The notes beneath the pieces are model-generated. The model was not told the origin of the DNA, made no database searches, and worked only from the letters and a program-made list of their open reading frames with translations. Positions 34,480 through 43,373 of a DNA stretch of 56,019 bases are shown here, piece by piece. The DNA is taken from assembly GCA_021776915.1 (NCBI GenBank), contig JAIQZU010000066.1, positions 1 to 56,019 on the forward strand, read 5' to 3'. The number at the start of each line of letters is the position of its first letter. Positions within the stretch are counted from its first letter, which is position 1. The DNA is from Candidatus Scalindua sp. GTDB lineage: Bacteria > Planctomycetota > Brocadiia > Brocadiales > Scalinduaceae. A program made the position numbers and the translations under genes.

Positions 34480-36177
34480 ATGAAAACTTCACAAATGTCT
34501 CTGGGGCAGATGCTTAAAGCAAAGGGGCTCATCTCTGAAGAACAGTTAAGCAAGGCACTGGAACACCAGAAGAAGCTGTCAATCAGATTGGGTGAAGCTT
34601 TAACTGAAATGGGTTTTGCAGGCGCCGAGGAGATTACAAACAGTCTGGCTGAACAATTTGACTTTCAAGTTGTGAACCCCATGGCGATTCCCATACCGGA
34701 AGACGCCATAAACACAATCCCGAAAAACATCGCAAAAAAACATAATATTATACCTGTAACGAGACAAGAAGGTTTAATCATTGTTGCCATAAGTGATCCG
34801 CTTGATATCAGTACTCTGGAAGACCTGCGTTTCACTCTCAACATTAATGTAGAATGTGTACTGGCAACGAAGAACAACATTGAAGACGCTATAAAAAAAT
34901 ATTACGACAAGGAAAAGGGCGTATCTTTCGATGGCTACCTGGACGGATTTAATGCAATAATTGACGGAGTTGATAAATCATTTGATTATACAATCGGCGT
35001 TAAGGAAGAAGTGGAGGCTCCAATTGTTAAACTTGTTACATATATAATTGATGAAGCCGTTAAGGCCAGAGCCAGCGATATCCATATTGAACCATTGCCA
35101 AGTAAAACCCGTATACGATACAGGATTGATGGTGTATGCCAGGAAGTGCTTTCAATTAAAAACCGCATACATGAGGCTTTGATTTCCAGAATAAAGATAC
35201 TTTCACATATTGATATTACCGAGAAGAGAAAACCCCAGGATGGACGTATAAGCTCAGAAGTTGGTGAGAAATCAATAGATATCAGGGCCAGCACAATACC
35301 AACTACCTGTGGTGAAAGTATTGTAATGAGAATACTGGAGAAGTCTACGGTACTTGTGCAACTGAAGAATATGGGATTTTCTGATTATGATTATGACAAC
35401 TTCAAGAGCATATTAAAGAAACCAAACGGTATCTTCCTGATTACAGGCCCTACCGGCAGCGGCAAATCCACGACGCTTTATGCTTCTTTAAATGAAGTAG
35501 ATCGTTCAGAAAAAAAGATAATTACCGTAGAAGATCCGATAGAATACAACCTTTCAGGGATCAACCAATGTCAGGTAAACGAGACGATTGGCCTGTCATT
35601 CCCCGGTATACTCCGTTCTGTACTTCGGCAGGACCCTAATATAATTGTCATAGGTGAAATCCGGGATGCCGAGACGGCAGAAATAGCAGTTACATCGGCA
35701 TTAACCGGACACTTAGTCCTGAGCACGCTTCATACAAATGATGCTCCCTCTGCCATAACAAGGCTTGCCGATATGGGGATAAAGCCTTTTCTTATATCAT
35801 CATCAATCCAGGCAATTCTGGCCCAACGGCTGGTTAGAGTTATATGCCCAAAGTGTAAAGCCCCACACAAAATAGAAAAAGATGTCCTGGCAGCGCTTAA
35901 TATAACTGGTCTTGAAGACACGGAGTTTTTCCATGGTACAGGATGTGAGTATTGTAACAGAACAGGCTATCGGGGTAGAAAACCAATCTTTGAATTCATG
36001 AAAATAAATTCAAAGATTAGAGAAGCAATATTTAAGAATATGGGAACTCATGAATTAAGGAAGATTGCACATTCTAATGGAATGTCTACATTAGCCGAAG
36101 ATGGATTGAGACTGGCACGCTCACAAATCACGACATTGGAAGAAGTAATGCGGGTCTCTACGTTAAATTCAAATTGA
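34480..36177 (+). CDS. gspE: GspE/PilB-type secretion ATPase, first copy
   Basis: 565 residues. N-terminal MshEN region (about 1-145) and ATPase core with Walker A 'GPTGSGKST' (323-331), Asp box and Walker B 'RQDPNIIVIGEIRDAETA' (383-400), His box 'LVLSTLHTNDAPSAITRL' and a tetra-Cys zinc site (C456, C459, C489, C492). This cytoplasmic hexamer powers pseudopilus or pilus assembly with the GspF/PilC platform. A second ATPase gene follows after a spacer of stacked hairpins. The ribosome-binding site is weak. Confidence 0.95.
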   Translation: MKTSQMSLGQMLKAKGLISEEQLSKALEHQKKLSIRLGEALTEMGFAGAEEITNSLAEQFDFQVVNPMAIPIPEDAINTIPKNIAKKHNIIPVTRQEGLIIVAISDPLDISTLEDLRFTLNINVECVLATKNNIEDAIKKYYDKEKGVSFDGYLDGFNAIIDGVDKSFDYTIGVKEEVEAPIVKLVTYIIDEAVKARASDIHIEPLPSKTRIRYRIDGVCQEVLSIKNRIHEALISRIKILSHIDITEKRKPQDGRISSEVGEKSIDIRASTIPTTCGESIVMRILEKSTVLVQLKNMGFSDYDYDNFKSILKKPNGIFLITGPTGSGKSTTLYASLNEVDRSEKKIITVEDPIEYNLSGINQCQVNETIGLSFPGILRSVLRQDPNIIVIGEIRDAETAEIAVTSALTGHLVLSTLHTNDAPSAITRLADMGIKPFLISSSIQAILAQRLVRVICPKCKAPHKIEKDVLAALNITGLEDTEFFHGTGCEYCNRTGYRGRKPIFEFMKINSKIREAIFKNMGTHELRKIAHSNGMSTLAEDGLRLARSQITTLEEVMRVSTLNSN

Positions 36178-36481
36178 AGTTACCAGGGGTTTAAGATTTT
36201 AAACCCCTACAACTGCTGGTTCAGGCTTGTAGCCTGAACCTAAACTTTTTGGTTCAATCTGCCTGCCCGAACAGGCACAGGCGGGCAAGATTGAACCGGC
36301 ATGAAATGTAGGGGCGTAAAGTCCTCGGCGCAGTTTGTCCGATGATTGCTATACGCCCTTACAACTACCTCAAGTTAGGCCTTTGGCGACTTTTGACACG
36401 GTAGGAGCGGTCTCCTGACGGCGATCGCCAACTGGAGTTGGCTCCTACCAAAGCATTGAAATTCCTATGCGTTAAACTAAT
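36178..36481. repeat. Spacer packed with five different hairpins
   Basis: Consecutive perfect or near-perfect hairpins fill the space between the two ATPase genes: AGGGGTTTA/TAAACCCCT (about 36185-36208), GGTTCAGGCT-TGT-AGCCTGAACC (36218-36240), GGTTCAATCT/AGATTGAACC with a nested GCCTGCCC hairpin (36251-36297), GTAGGGGCGTA/TACGCCCTTAC (about 36308-36362) and GTAGGAGC/GCTCCTAC (36401-36448). Related hairpins recur at 44993, 45994 and 52343. No gene is seen here. Confidence 0.7.
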
Positions 36482-38200
36482 ATGGCAACAAAAGAAGAAA
36501 AAAGGAAATTACTGGGGCAGGTATTACTGGAAAAAAACCTTGTAAGCGAAGACCAGTTGAAAGAAGCTCTCGATGTACAGGAGATAAACGGCAAGGCATT
36601 GGGGGAGGTATTGGTAGATCTTGAATATACTACAAGTAAACTGATAATGGAGGTCATGGGTGATTATCTTGGTATGGAGATTATCAACCTTGAAGATGTA
36701 GATTTCTCACAGAATGTGCTGGACAAGATTCCACATTCTATAGCTCAGCTTTATAGAATCATCCCGATAGCGTTTGAAGAACCTGTAATTACAGTAGCAC
36801 AACAGGACCCGCTGGATATACAGCAAATAGATGACCTCAGGTTTTTGCTGAAGTATGAGGTAAAACCCGTTTTAGTCGAAAGAGAAGATGTTGCAAATGC
36901 GATAGATAAGTACTACCCTGGCGGATCTGAATCTGTCGAAGAAATCCTGGGCAGTTTTCAACATGGTCTTCCAACAACACATGATACCACTGACAGAGAA
37001 ATAATAGACATAGAACATTTGAAGGAGATGACCAATGACACACCGGTAAAAAGTTTTGTTAATTTGATACTTTTGCAGGCAGTCGTGGTCAAGGCAAGCG
37101 ACGTTCATTTTGAAGTATTCGAGAACGAATTCAGAGTTCGTTACAGAATTGACGGCGTATTACGCGAGAAAATACCGGTACCGGTCCTTTTCGCAAACGG
37201 CATTATCTCAAGGATAAAGGTCATGGCAAAGATGGATATAGCAGAAAGAAGGTTACCGCAAGACGGCCGCATCCTCCTGACGATAAGGGGACACACTGTT
37301 GACATACGTATTTCAACATTACCTACTAATTATGGAGAAAGCGTTGTAATGAGAATACTCGACAAGACTTCGATCTCACTTGACCTGTCCAGATTGGGTA
37401 TGATGCCGGACGATCTGAAAACAGTTAAACAACTGATGCAAAAACCAAACGGAATTATCCTGGTTACCGGACCCACGGGTTCAGGCAAGACAACAACTTT
37501 ATATGCATGTCTCAACCATATTAATGTACCCGGCTCAAAGATTATTACGACAGAAGATCCTGTTGAATATGAGATTGACGGCATTATGCAAATTCAAGTC
37601 AATCCTGAGATAGACGTAACATTTGCAAATTGTTTGAGAGCCATATTAAGGCAAGACCCTGATATAATTCTGGTCGGTGAAATCAGAGATTTGGTAACAT
37701 TAGAAACAGCTGTACAAGCATCGCTGACTGGCCACCTTGTATTGAGCACTTTACATACAAATGATGCTCCGTCAACAATAACAAGATTAATCAATATGGG
37801 ACTCAAACCTTACTTAATAACAGCGTCACTGGTAGCCGTAATCAGCCAGAGATTAGTCAAGAAGATATGCCCTGAATGCAGGGAAGAATATACGCCGGGT
37901 GAGGATATTATCAAAGAGCTTAGTCTCCAGGATTATGATTCACAGGACAAACATTTCTACGTCGGAAAAGGTTGTAAAAATTGTAACAACACAGGATACA
38001 AAGGCAGAATGTCAATCCTTGAAATAATGTCATTAAATGAAGAGATTTGTTCACACATAATTAAACAATCATCTACTGAGACGATAAAAGAAGTAGCCAG
38101 GAATAACGGCATGTATACATTATTAGAAAGTGGACTGAACGCAGTTTACAACGGACTGACAACCTTAGAGGAAGTAGCAAGAGAAACAAGCATAAATTAG
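36482..38200 (+). CDS. gspE: GspE/PilB-type secretion ATPase, second copy
   Basis: 572 residues with the same architecture as the preceding ATPase: MshEN-like N-terminus (about 5-150), Walker A 'GPTGSGKTT' (330-338), Walker B region 'RQDPDIILVGEIRDLVTLE', His box 'LVLSTLHTNDAPSTITRL' and zinc site 'CPECREE...GCKNCNNTG'. The two copies are clearly diverged, so they are old paralogues rather than a fresh duplication. They may serve two substrates or form an extension/retraction-like pair, though neither looks like PilT. The gene is followed by REP-like copy C and gspF. Confidence 0.95.
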   Translation: MATKEEKRKLLGQVLLEKNLVSEDQLKEALDVQEINGKALGEVLVDLEYTTSKLIMEVMGDYLGMEIINLEDVDFSQNVLDKIPHSIAQLYRIIPIAFEEPVITVAQQDPLDIQQIDDLRFLLKYEVKPVLVEREDVANAIDKYYPGGSESVEEILGSFQHGLPTTHDTTDREIIDIEHLKEMTNDTPVKSFVNLILLQAVVVKASDVHFEVFENEFRVRYRIDGVLREKIPVPVLFANGIISRIKVMAKMDIAERRLPQDGRILLTIRGHTVDIRISTLPTNYGESVVMRILDKTSISLDLSRLGMMPDDLKTVKQLMQKPNGIILVTGPTGSGKTTTLYACLNHINVPGSKIITTEDPVEYEIDGIMQIQVNPEIDVTFANCLRAILRQDPDIILVGEIRDLVTLETAVQASLTGHLVLSTLHTNDAPSTITRLINMGLKPYLITASLVAVISQRLVKKICPECREEYTPGEDIIKELSLQDYDSQDKHFYVGKGCKNCNNTGYKGRMSILEIMSLNEEICSHIIKQSSTETIKEVARNNGMYTLLESGLNAVYNGLTTLEEVARETSIN

Positions 38201-38266
38201 TATCTGTTGCGGAAACCATTCTTCCAAAAGGAATATCTTTATCTTTGCAGGGTCAGCATCTAGGCA

Positions 38267-38339
38267 GAAATAGCCGAGGCGTCCCGCCTCGGTGTAGCCT
38301 GCGATCAGGCAAGATGCCTGACCTATATTATAATTTTTT
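38267..38339. repeat. REP-like paired hairpin, copy C
   Basis: GAAATAG then CCGAGGCG-TCC-CGCCTCGG (38275-38293), a GTGTAGCCTGC linker, ATCAGGCA-AGA-TGCCTGAC (about 38304-38322) and CTATATTATAATTTTTT. It sits between the second ATPase gene and gspF, with its 3' end just before the gspF start. Confidence 0.8.
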
Positions 38340-38363
38340 CTAATACTCAAACTATTCCCGGCT

Positions 38364-39614
38364 ATGCCAATATTTAAATACCAGGCAGTTGATAGTAAAG
38401 GCACATCTGTTAAGGATAAGTTAGAAGCCTTATCATCTGAAGAAGCGCTTGATACTATTCGAAGTAAGGGATTTTATCCCACTAGAATTAAGCAAGTCAA
38501 GGATAGAGCTTTAACAAAACATACAACCTCAGGAAAACCCAGGAACTCGCTATCGTCTATAACTATAGGTAAAGTAAGTCAGAAACAGATAAATCCCTTC
38601 ACAAGACAACTGTCTACACTCCAGAATGCCGATATACCGGTAGTGCAAAGCTTAACCATCCTTGAATCACAAATGAAAAAAGGATTGCTGAGGAATACAG
38701 TTGGAGACATTATATCAGATATTAAGGGAGGGGATACCCTGTCCATATCAATGTCAAAACACCCAAAAGTCTTCGACAAACTCTATGTAAACCTGATAAA
38801 TGCAGGAGAGATTAGCGGGTCCCTGGATATAGTGTTAGAAAGGCTGGCAACATACAGAGAAAAAACTCAGAAACTAAAACGGAAGATCATGAGCGCCATG
38901 ATGTACCCTGCGACAGTTATCGCTGCATCTTGTTTAATATTAACCTGTATTATGATATTTATAATTCCCAGGTTTGCAAAGATGTTTGAAGAAATGGGCA
39001 TCGCTCTTCCATTATTAACCTCAGCAATAATAACAATCAGTAACTTTCTGATCACTCATTGGTATTCCATCTTTGGAATTCCTGTTGTTCTTTTTGTAAT
39101 TATCAAGTCAATCGGGAAAATAAAGAGATGTAAACTGATAATTGATAAGTTAAAATTCAAGATGCCAATCTTTGGAAATCTAATAAACAAGGCAGTTATT
39201 TCCAGATTTGCAAGGACTCTTGCAACACTGATATCCAGTGGTGTGCCTATCCTGGAGGCTTTAAATAATGTGAAGAACATTACCGGTAACTCAGCAATGA
39301 CTGAGGCCGTAAACATGATACACGATAGCATCCGTGAAGGAGAAAGTATTGCAAGTCCGTTGCGGAAATCAAAGATATGTGAAGCCATGGTAGTAAACAT
39401 GATTGAAATAGGAGAGCAGACAGGTGAACTTGATAAGATGCTGGTAAAGATTGCTGATAATTATGACAACGAGATCGAGAGTATTGCTGAATCACTGACA
39501 AGCATGCTGGAACCGTTAATAGTTATATTTCTGGGAATATCTGTTGGTACAATCGTAGTAGCGCTCTTTCTGCCGCTTATAAAACTGATGAACAGCCTGG
39601 GAGGCGGGATTTAG
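38364..39614 (+). CDS. gspF: GspF/PilC-type inner-membrane platform protein
   Basis: 416 residues, typical length. Two T2SSF repeats: 'FTRQLSTLQNADIPVVQSLTILE' and 'FARTLATLISSGVPILEALNNV', each followed by 'EGESIASPL'-like and 'M...GE.TGELDKML' segments. Membrane spans at about 180-200, 225-245 and the C-terminus ('LEPLIVIFLGISVGTIVVALFLPLIKLM'). It anchors the ATPase and guides pilin insertion. N-terminal 'MPIFKYQAVDSKGTSVKDKLEALSSEEAL' is standard for the family. Confidence 0.95.
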   Translation: MPIFKYQAVDSKGTSVKDKLEALSSEEALDTIRSKGFYPTRIKQVKDRALTKHTTSGKPRNSLSSITIGKVSQKQINPFTRQLSTLQNADIPVVQSLTILESQMKKGLLRNTVGDIISDIKGGDTLSISMSKHPKVFDKLYVNLINAGEISGSLDIVLERLATYREKTQKLKRKIMSAMMYPATVIAASCLILTCIMIFIIPRFAKMFEEMGIALPLLTSAIITISNFLITHWYSIFGIPVVLFVIIKSIGKIKRCKLIIDKLKFKMPIFGNLINKAVISRFARTLATLISSGVPILEALNNVKNITGNSAMTEAVNMIHDSIREGESIASPLRKSKICEAMVVNMIEIGEQTGELDKMLVKIADNYDNEIESIAESLTSMLEPLIVIFLGISVGTIVVALFLPLIKLMNSLGGGI

Positions 39615-39859
39615 GCGCTTAGAGCGCCAAAGTTACCAACATGTTGTCGTTGTTTTGTAAGCTCTTGAAGCTTCATTAGTTAAAATCCGAAATAAGAATA
39701 TCGAAACACGAAACAAATTCAAATAACAGAAATTCTAATATCTCAAACCAGGCATCGCAAGGTTTTGAATTTGAAGAATTGGGATTTTGATATTGTTTCT
39801 GATTTCGTGCTTCGTATTTCGATATTTACATAAAACAAAAATATGTTAGTTTAACATTC
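39615..39859. repeat. AT-rich imperfect inverted repeat
   Basis: Two A/T-rich halves (about 39680-39740 and 39770-39830) are loose reverse complements built from 'CGAAATA/CGAAACACGAAA' and 'TTTCGTGCTTCGTATTTCGATA' type words. This would give a long weak hairpin before gspG. It looks like another dispersed simple-repeat family. Confidence 0.4.
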
Positions 39860-40483
39860 ATGAATGATACTCACAAAAAAAAGATATCTCTAACAGGCTT
39901 CACACTCTTGGAGTTACTGGTCGTTATAGCAATCATAATGTTCCTTGCCGGAATCACAATCCCGGTCGTCTCTTCTGTGCAGACCAGTGCGAAAAGAGGG
40001 GTCACCTCGGCACAGATAAGCCAACTGGAACTGGCGCTTAAGCAGTTTGAAAGTGATTTTGGCGTCTTCCCTCCGGATAGTTACACAACATCTGATACAG
40101 TTATTTCTATCGGTGGTGTAAGCATACCACGCGATGACGACCTCAATACCGGTTCAAAATGTCTTATATTCTTTCTGGGTAGCAAATTTACATTCAGTGC
40201 AACCAGCTTTAACGACATATACGGCCCGTATATCGAATTCAAAAGATCGCAAATAACAGGAACAGGAGTAGATTTTGCTGATGATACAGGGAGCATTACC
40301 ATCACAGGGGTTAATGGAACAAGAGAGGTGTTTCAGTACAAAGACCCATTTGGCACTCGATATTACTCTTACGATAGCAGCTCACCTTCTAATAACACAG
40401 CATCATTCGATATTTGGTCATGGGGTCCTGATAAAAAAAATGATCTTGGAGTAGCCACAAGTGATGACATTACAAACTGGTGA
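39860..40483 (+). CDS. gspG: GspG-like major pseudopilin, first copy
   Basis: 207 residues. Prepilin leader 'LTG|FTLLELLVVIAIIMFLAGITIPVVSS' with E5, followed by the GspG-type helix 'QISQLELALKQFESDFGVFPPDSY' and a C-terminal 'YKDPFGTRYYSYDS...FDIWSWGPDKKNDLG...DDITNW', the calcium-site tail typical of GspG. Processed by a prepilin peptidase not found in this window. It overlaps the next pseudopilin gene by 23 bases. Confidence 0.88.
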   Translation: MNDTHKKKISLTGFTLLELLVVIAIIMFLAGITIPVVSSVQTSAKRGVTSAQISQLELALKQFESDFGVFPPDSYTTSDTVISIGGVSIPRDDDLNTGSKCLIFFLGSKFTFSATSFNDIYGPYIEFKRSQITGTGVDFADDTGSITITGVNGTREVFQYKDPFGTRYYSYDSSSPSNNTASFDIWSWGPDKKNDLGVATSDDITNW

Positions 40484-40910
40484 AAAAGGCTTTACATTAA
40501 TGGAGCTATTGGTAGTAACAGGCATAATTATAGTAATTGCTGCAACCATATTGACCGTCATTCCGGGTTTACGTGAAAAGACTCAAAAAAAGGCAACAAA
40601 GGCGTTCATAAACCGTCTGGAAATAGCTATAGAGCAATACTACAATGACAACAGGTCCTACCCACCCACAACGATTAAAGAACTTAAGAAGGCTCTGCAA
40701 CCACCTGACTCAACAGCAAAACAATATATTGAATTTGATGGCAATGAAGTAAACGGTAATGATATTGTAGACTATTGGGGAAATCCTTTTGTATATGCCA
40801 ATCCCGGGGCTCAAAATACCGGCTCATACGACTTATACACAACCGGCCCGGACGGAATAACAAGCTCCTCTGGCAGTGATGCTGATGATATTAATAACTG
40901 GAGCCGGTAA
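40461..40910 (+). CDS. gspG: GspG-like pseudopilin, second copy
   Basis: 149 residues, standard GspG length. Leader 'GEKG|FTLMELLVVTGIIIVIAATILTVIPGL' and core 'KAFINRLEIAIEQYYNDNRSYPPTTIKELKKAL', ending 'VDYWGNPFVYANPG...YDLYTTGPDGI...DDINNW', again the GspG calcium-binding tail. The start overlaps the upstream pseudopilin by 23 bases, so translation is coupled. Which copy is the major subunit is unclear. Confidence 0.88.
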   Translation: MMTLQTGEKGFTLMELLVVTGIIIVIAATILTVIPGLREKTQKKATKAFINRLEIAIEQYYNDNRSYPPTTIKELKKALQPPDSTAKQYIEFDGNEVNGNDIVDYWGNPFVYANPGAQNTGSYDLYTTGPDGITSSSGSDADDINNWSR

Positions 40911-40938
40911 CATCTGAAATAAACAAAATAACTAAAAA

Positions 40939-41124
40939 TCGAAATAGAAGAGATAATCCAAAACCGAAACAACCGAAGTGCACCCAAACTGAAATAACTG
41001 AGGCGCACCAAAACTGAAATAGCCGAGGCGTCCCGCCTCGGTGTAGCTTGCAGTCAGGCAGCCCGCCTGCCGGACGGGCAGGGATGCCTAACCTATTATA
41101 ATTTTCTGATACCTGACCTATATT
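40939..41124. repeat. REP-like array, copy D, with nested hairpin
   Basis: Two or three degenerate half-units ('GAAATAACTGAGGCGCACC' type) lead into a full first hairpin CCGAGGCG-TCC-CGCCTCGG (41023-41041). The second hairpin is split by an inserted GCCCGCCTGCC/GGACGGGCAGG stem (about 41061-41082). A tail 'ACCTGACCTATATT' lies at about 41111-41124. This is the copy upstream of the RAYT gene, now separated from it by the IS element. Confidence 0.75.
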
Positions 41125-41155
41125 CATATTTATATTGCAATATTATGCTAGCTAG

Positions 41156-42632
41156 TTGGCCTTGAAATAAACCTCTGACCCGTATAAATAAAGGGAGACA
41201 AGCGTTTTTGAGTATGTTAAAATTGCAAGGAAATACGCAAAAACACACAAAAACTGGAGGATTTTATGCAAGCAAAACCGAAGTCACTGCAGATGGAATT
41301 GTTCAAAACATCCCTTAAGAAGTTAATAAACCACAAGCATCCGTTATGCATTTTGGGAGAAAGAATAGAGTGGCCTGAGTTTGATAATGCCTTTGGTCCA
41401 CTATACTGTGAGGGTAAAGGCAGACCAGGCAAACCAACACGCTTAATGGTAGGACTCCACTACTTGAAACACACCTATGACTTGAGTGACGAGGAAGTAG
41501 TATCACAATGGTTAGAGAATCCGTACTGGCAGTATTTTTGTGGTAATGAATACTTTGAACACGGATTTCCAATTGATGCAAGTTCAATGACACGTTGGCG
41601 TCAACGTGTAGAAGAAGCTGGCATGGAAAGACTTCTTGGAGAGACGATTAAGGCTGGTCTGGAGATAGGGGCTTTAAAGAAAACAAGTATGAAAAAGCTC
41701 AATGTTGATACGACAGTACAAGAAAAGGCAATAAGCTTTCCTACAGATGCTAATCTATACCATCGTATGCGAGAGAAGTTGGTAGGTATGTCGAAGGAAC
41801 ACGGAATAAAGCTTCGTCAAAGTTACAAGTTTAAGTCAAAATATTCATTGATCATGAGGGGCCGTTATTCTCATGCTCGTCAGATGAGACGATCGAACAG
41901 AGAGCTGAGACGTTTAAGGACATATTTGGGGCGAGTAGTACGAGATATAGAGAGGAAGGTAGTAGGCAGTAAGGAATTAAGTGATGTATTTAGAGAACCA
42001 TTATCTCTGGCACAACGGATATTAAATCAAAGGCGTCAGGACAAGAATAAGGTTTACAGTATTCATGCCCCTGAGGTTGAGTGTATATCCAAGGGTAAGG
42101 CACATAAGAAATATGAGTTTGGTTGTAAGGTGAGTGTAACGGCAACATCGAAAGAATGTTTTATACTGGGCATGAAGGCATATCATGGTAATCCTTATGA
42201 TGGACATACGTTAGAGGAATCTATCACTCAGACGGAACGAATATCAGGTTTTACGGCAAATGATATTTACGTTGACCGTGGATATCGTGGACACAACTAT
42301 ACAGGAGAGGCATTGGTACATATTGTAGGCAGAGGGACTAAGAAATTAAAAGCGTCTGTAAGGAAATGGATAAAACGGCGATCTGCAATTGAAGCGGTGA
42401 TAGGACATGCAAAGACGGATGGAAGATTGGGGAGAAACTTCTTAAAAGGCAGAGATGGAGATAATATTAATGCTATCTTATCTGGATGTGGATACAACAT
42501 GAGGAAGCTCCTGACGGTGCTTCTTTTTTGTCTGTTTTCCTGGAGGCAGAGATTGTTTTCAGCAAGCTAAGGCAATAATAAACATAAGCTGTAAGTTGAT
42601 TTTGTCTGGAAAAGAGACTTTTTCAGGGGCAA
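41156..42632 (+). mobile_element. IS5-family insertion sequence, complete (1477 bases)
   Basis: The ends TTGGCCTTGAAATAA (41156 onward) and the complement of the right end (TTGCCCCTGAAAAAG, ending at 42632) are imperfect inverted repeats. Both sides are flanked by CTAG (41152-41155 and 42633-42636), the YTAR target duplication typical of IS5. It carries one intact transposase gene. It inserted about 25 bases upstream of the RAYT start codon, between that gene and REP-like copy D. Confidence 0.85.
41266..42570 (+). CDS. IS5-family DDE transposase
   Basis: 434 residues, intact. N-terminal DUF772-like region ('RPGKPTRLMVGLHYLKHTYDLSDEEVVSQWLENPYWQYFCG' as landmark; 'MTRWRQRV') and a DDE_Tnp_1-type catalytic core: first Asp in 'LNVDTTVQEKAI', second in 'IYVDRGYRGHNY', Glu in 'RSAIEAVIGHAKTDGRLGRN'. 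A ribosome-binding site CTGGAGG precedes the ATG. With intact ends the element may still be mobile. Confidence 0.93.
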   Translation: MQAKPKSLQMELFKTSLKKLINHKHPLCILGERIEWPEFDNAFGPLYCEGKGRPGKPTRLMVGLHYLKHTYDLSDEEVVSQWLENPYWQYFCGNEYFEHGFPIDASSMTRWRQRVEEAGMERLLGETIKAGLEIGALKKTSMKKLNVDTTVQEKAISFPTDANLYHRMREKLVGMSKEHGIKLRQSYKFKSKYSLIMRGRYSHARQMRRSNRELRRLRTYLGRVVRDIERKVVGSKELSDVFREPLSLAQRILNQRRQDKNKVYSIHAPEVECISKGKAHKKYEFGCKVSVTATSKECFILGMKAYHGNPYDGHTLEESITQTERISGFTANDIYVDRGYRGHNYTGEALVHIVGRGTKKLKASVRKWIKRRSAIEAVIGHAKTDGRLGRNFLKGRDGDNINAILSGCGYNMRKLLTVLLFCLFSWRQRLFSAS

Positions 42633-42657
42633 CTAGCTAATCTATTACGAAATTAAA

Positions 42658-43122
42658 ATGGGAAATTTACAGAGATTAAATCTTGAAAATTATCCGTCGT
42701 TTATTACCACAAAAACAATTAATAACACCTTATTTCTAAAGAAACCAGAAAATGCTCAGACAGTGATATCAGCTATTTATTATGGAAGAAAAAACCGATG
42801 GTTTAACCTTGTTTCATTTGTTGTTATGCCTGACCATCTCCATTTAATAATTATACCAGGGAAAAAGAATGTCTCACAATCAATGCACAGCATAAAAAGT
42901 TTTTCGAGCAAGGAAATAAATAAGATTAATGATAGAAATGGACGAATTTGGCAAGCAAGTTTCAGAGATTTCACGATACCCTCAGAAAAACTATTATTGC
43001 AAAAGATTGCTTACATACATAATAATCCTGTTAGAAAAGGATTATCTTTAGAGGCAAGTGACTATAAATTTTCATCTGCCAATCCTGTTTACGAAACCGA
43101 TGTTGAACAAATATTTTCATAA
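42658..43122 (+). CDS. RAYT: REP-associated tyrosine (Y1/IS200-like) transposase
   Basis: 154 residues. HUH motif 'VMPDHLHLIII' (H60, H62), 'SIKSFSSKEIN', 'GRIWQASFRDFTIPSE' and 'IAYIHNNPVRKGL' with the Tyr at 119 that aligns, from memory, with the catalytic Tyr of E. coli TnpA_REP. The gene is not flanked by IS ends of its own but by REP-like paired hairpins on both sides (40939-41124 and 43124-43360), the typical setting of a RAYT. It is intact. The IS5 insertion lies about 25 bases before its ATG and may have removed its promoter. It interrupts the pseudopilin gene run. Confidence 0.88.
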   Translation: MGNLQRLNLENYPSFITTKTINNTLFLKKPENAQTVISAIYYGRKNRWFNLVSFVVMPDHLHLIIIPGKKNVSQSMHSIKSFSSKEINKINDRNGRIWQASFRDFTIPSEKLLLQKIAYIHNNPVRKGLSLEASDYKFSSANPVYETDVEQIFS

Positions 43123-43123
43123 T

Positions 43124-43360
43124 CTGAAATAACCGAGGCAAATTAGAAACAACCGAAGCAAAATCAAAACTGAAATTTTTGAAAACAACTCGATATAGCC
43201 GAGGTGCACCAAACCCTAAATAGCCGAGGCATCCTGCCTCGGTGTTATACCTACCTACCGACAGGTAGGCGACACAGGCGGAATGATCCGGTTGAACATG
43301 CGGTCAGGCAAGATGCCTGACCTATATAATTACTTTTTTATGACCTGACCTATATTCTTG
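43124..43360. repeat. REP-like array, copy E, with nested hairpin
   Basis: Starts right after the RAYT stop with degenerate half-units ('TGAAATAACCGAGGCA', 'GAAACAACCGAAGCA', 'GATATAGCCGAGGTGCACC'), then CCGAGGCA-TCC-TGCCTCGG (43224-43242), a nested CCTACCGACAGGTAGG stem (about 43253-43269) and the second hairpin GTCAGGCA-AGA-TGCCTGAC (43303-43321). A partial 'GACCTGACCTATATT' tail follows at about 43341-43355. Confidence 0.8.
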
Positions 43361-43373
43361 TTATTATCTAAAA

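Noticed and set aside
42658-43122. RAYT catalytic Tyr apparently replaced by Arg in 'WQASFRDF'
   Set aside because: Lining up with E. coli TnpA_REP from memory places the catalytic Tyr in the later 'YIHNNPV' segment (Y119 here), which is intact.
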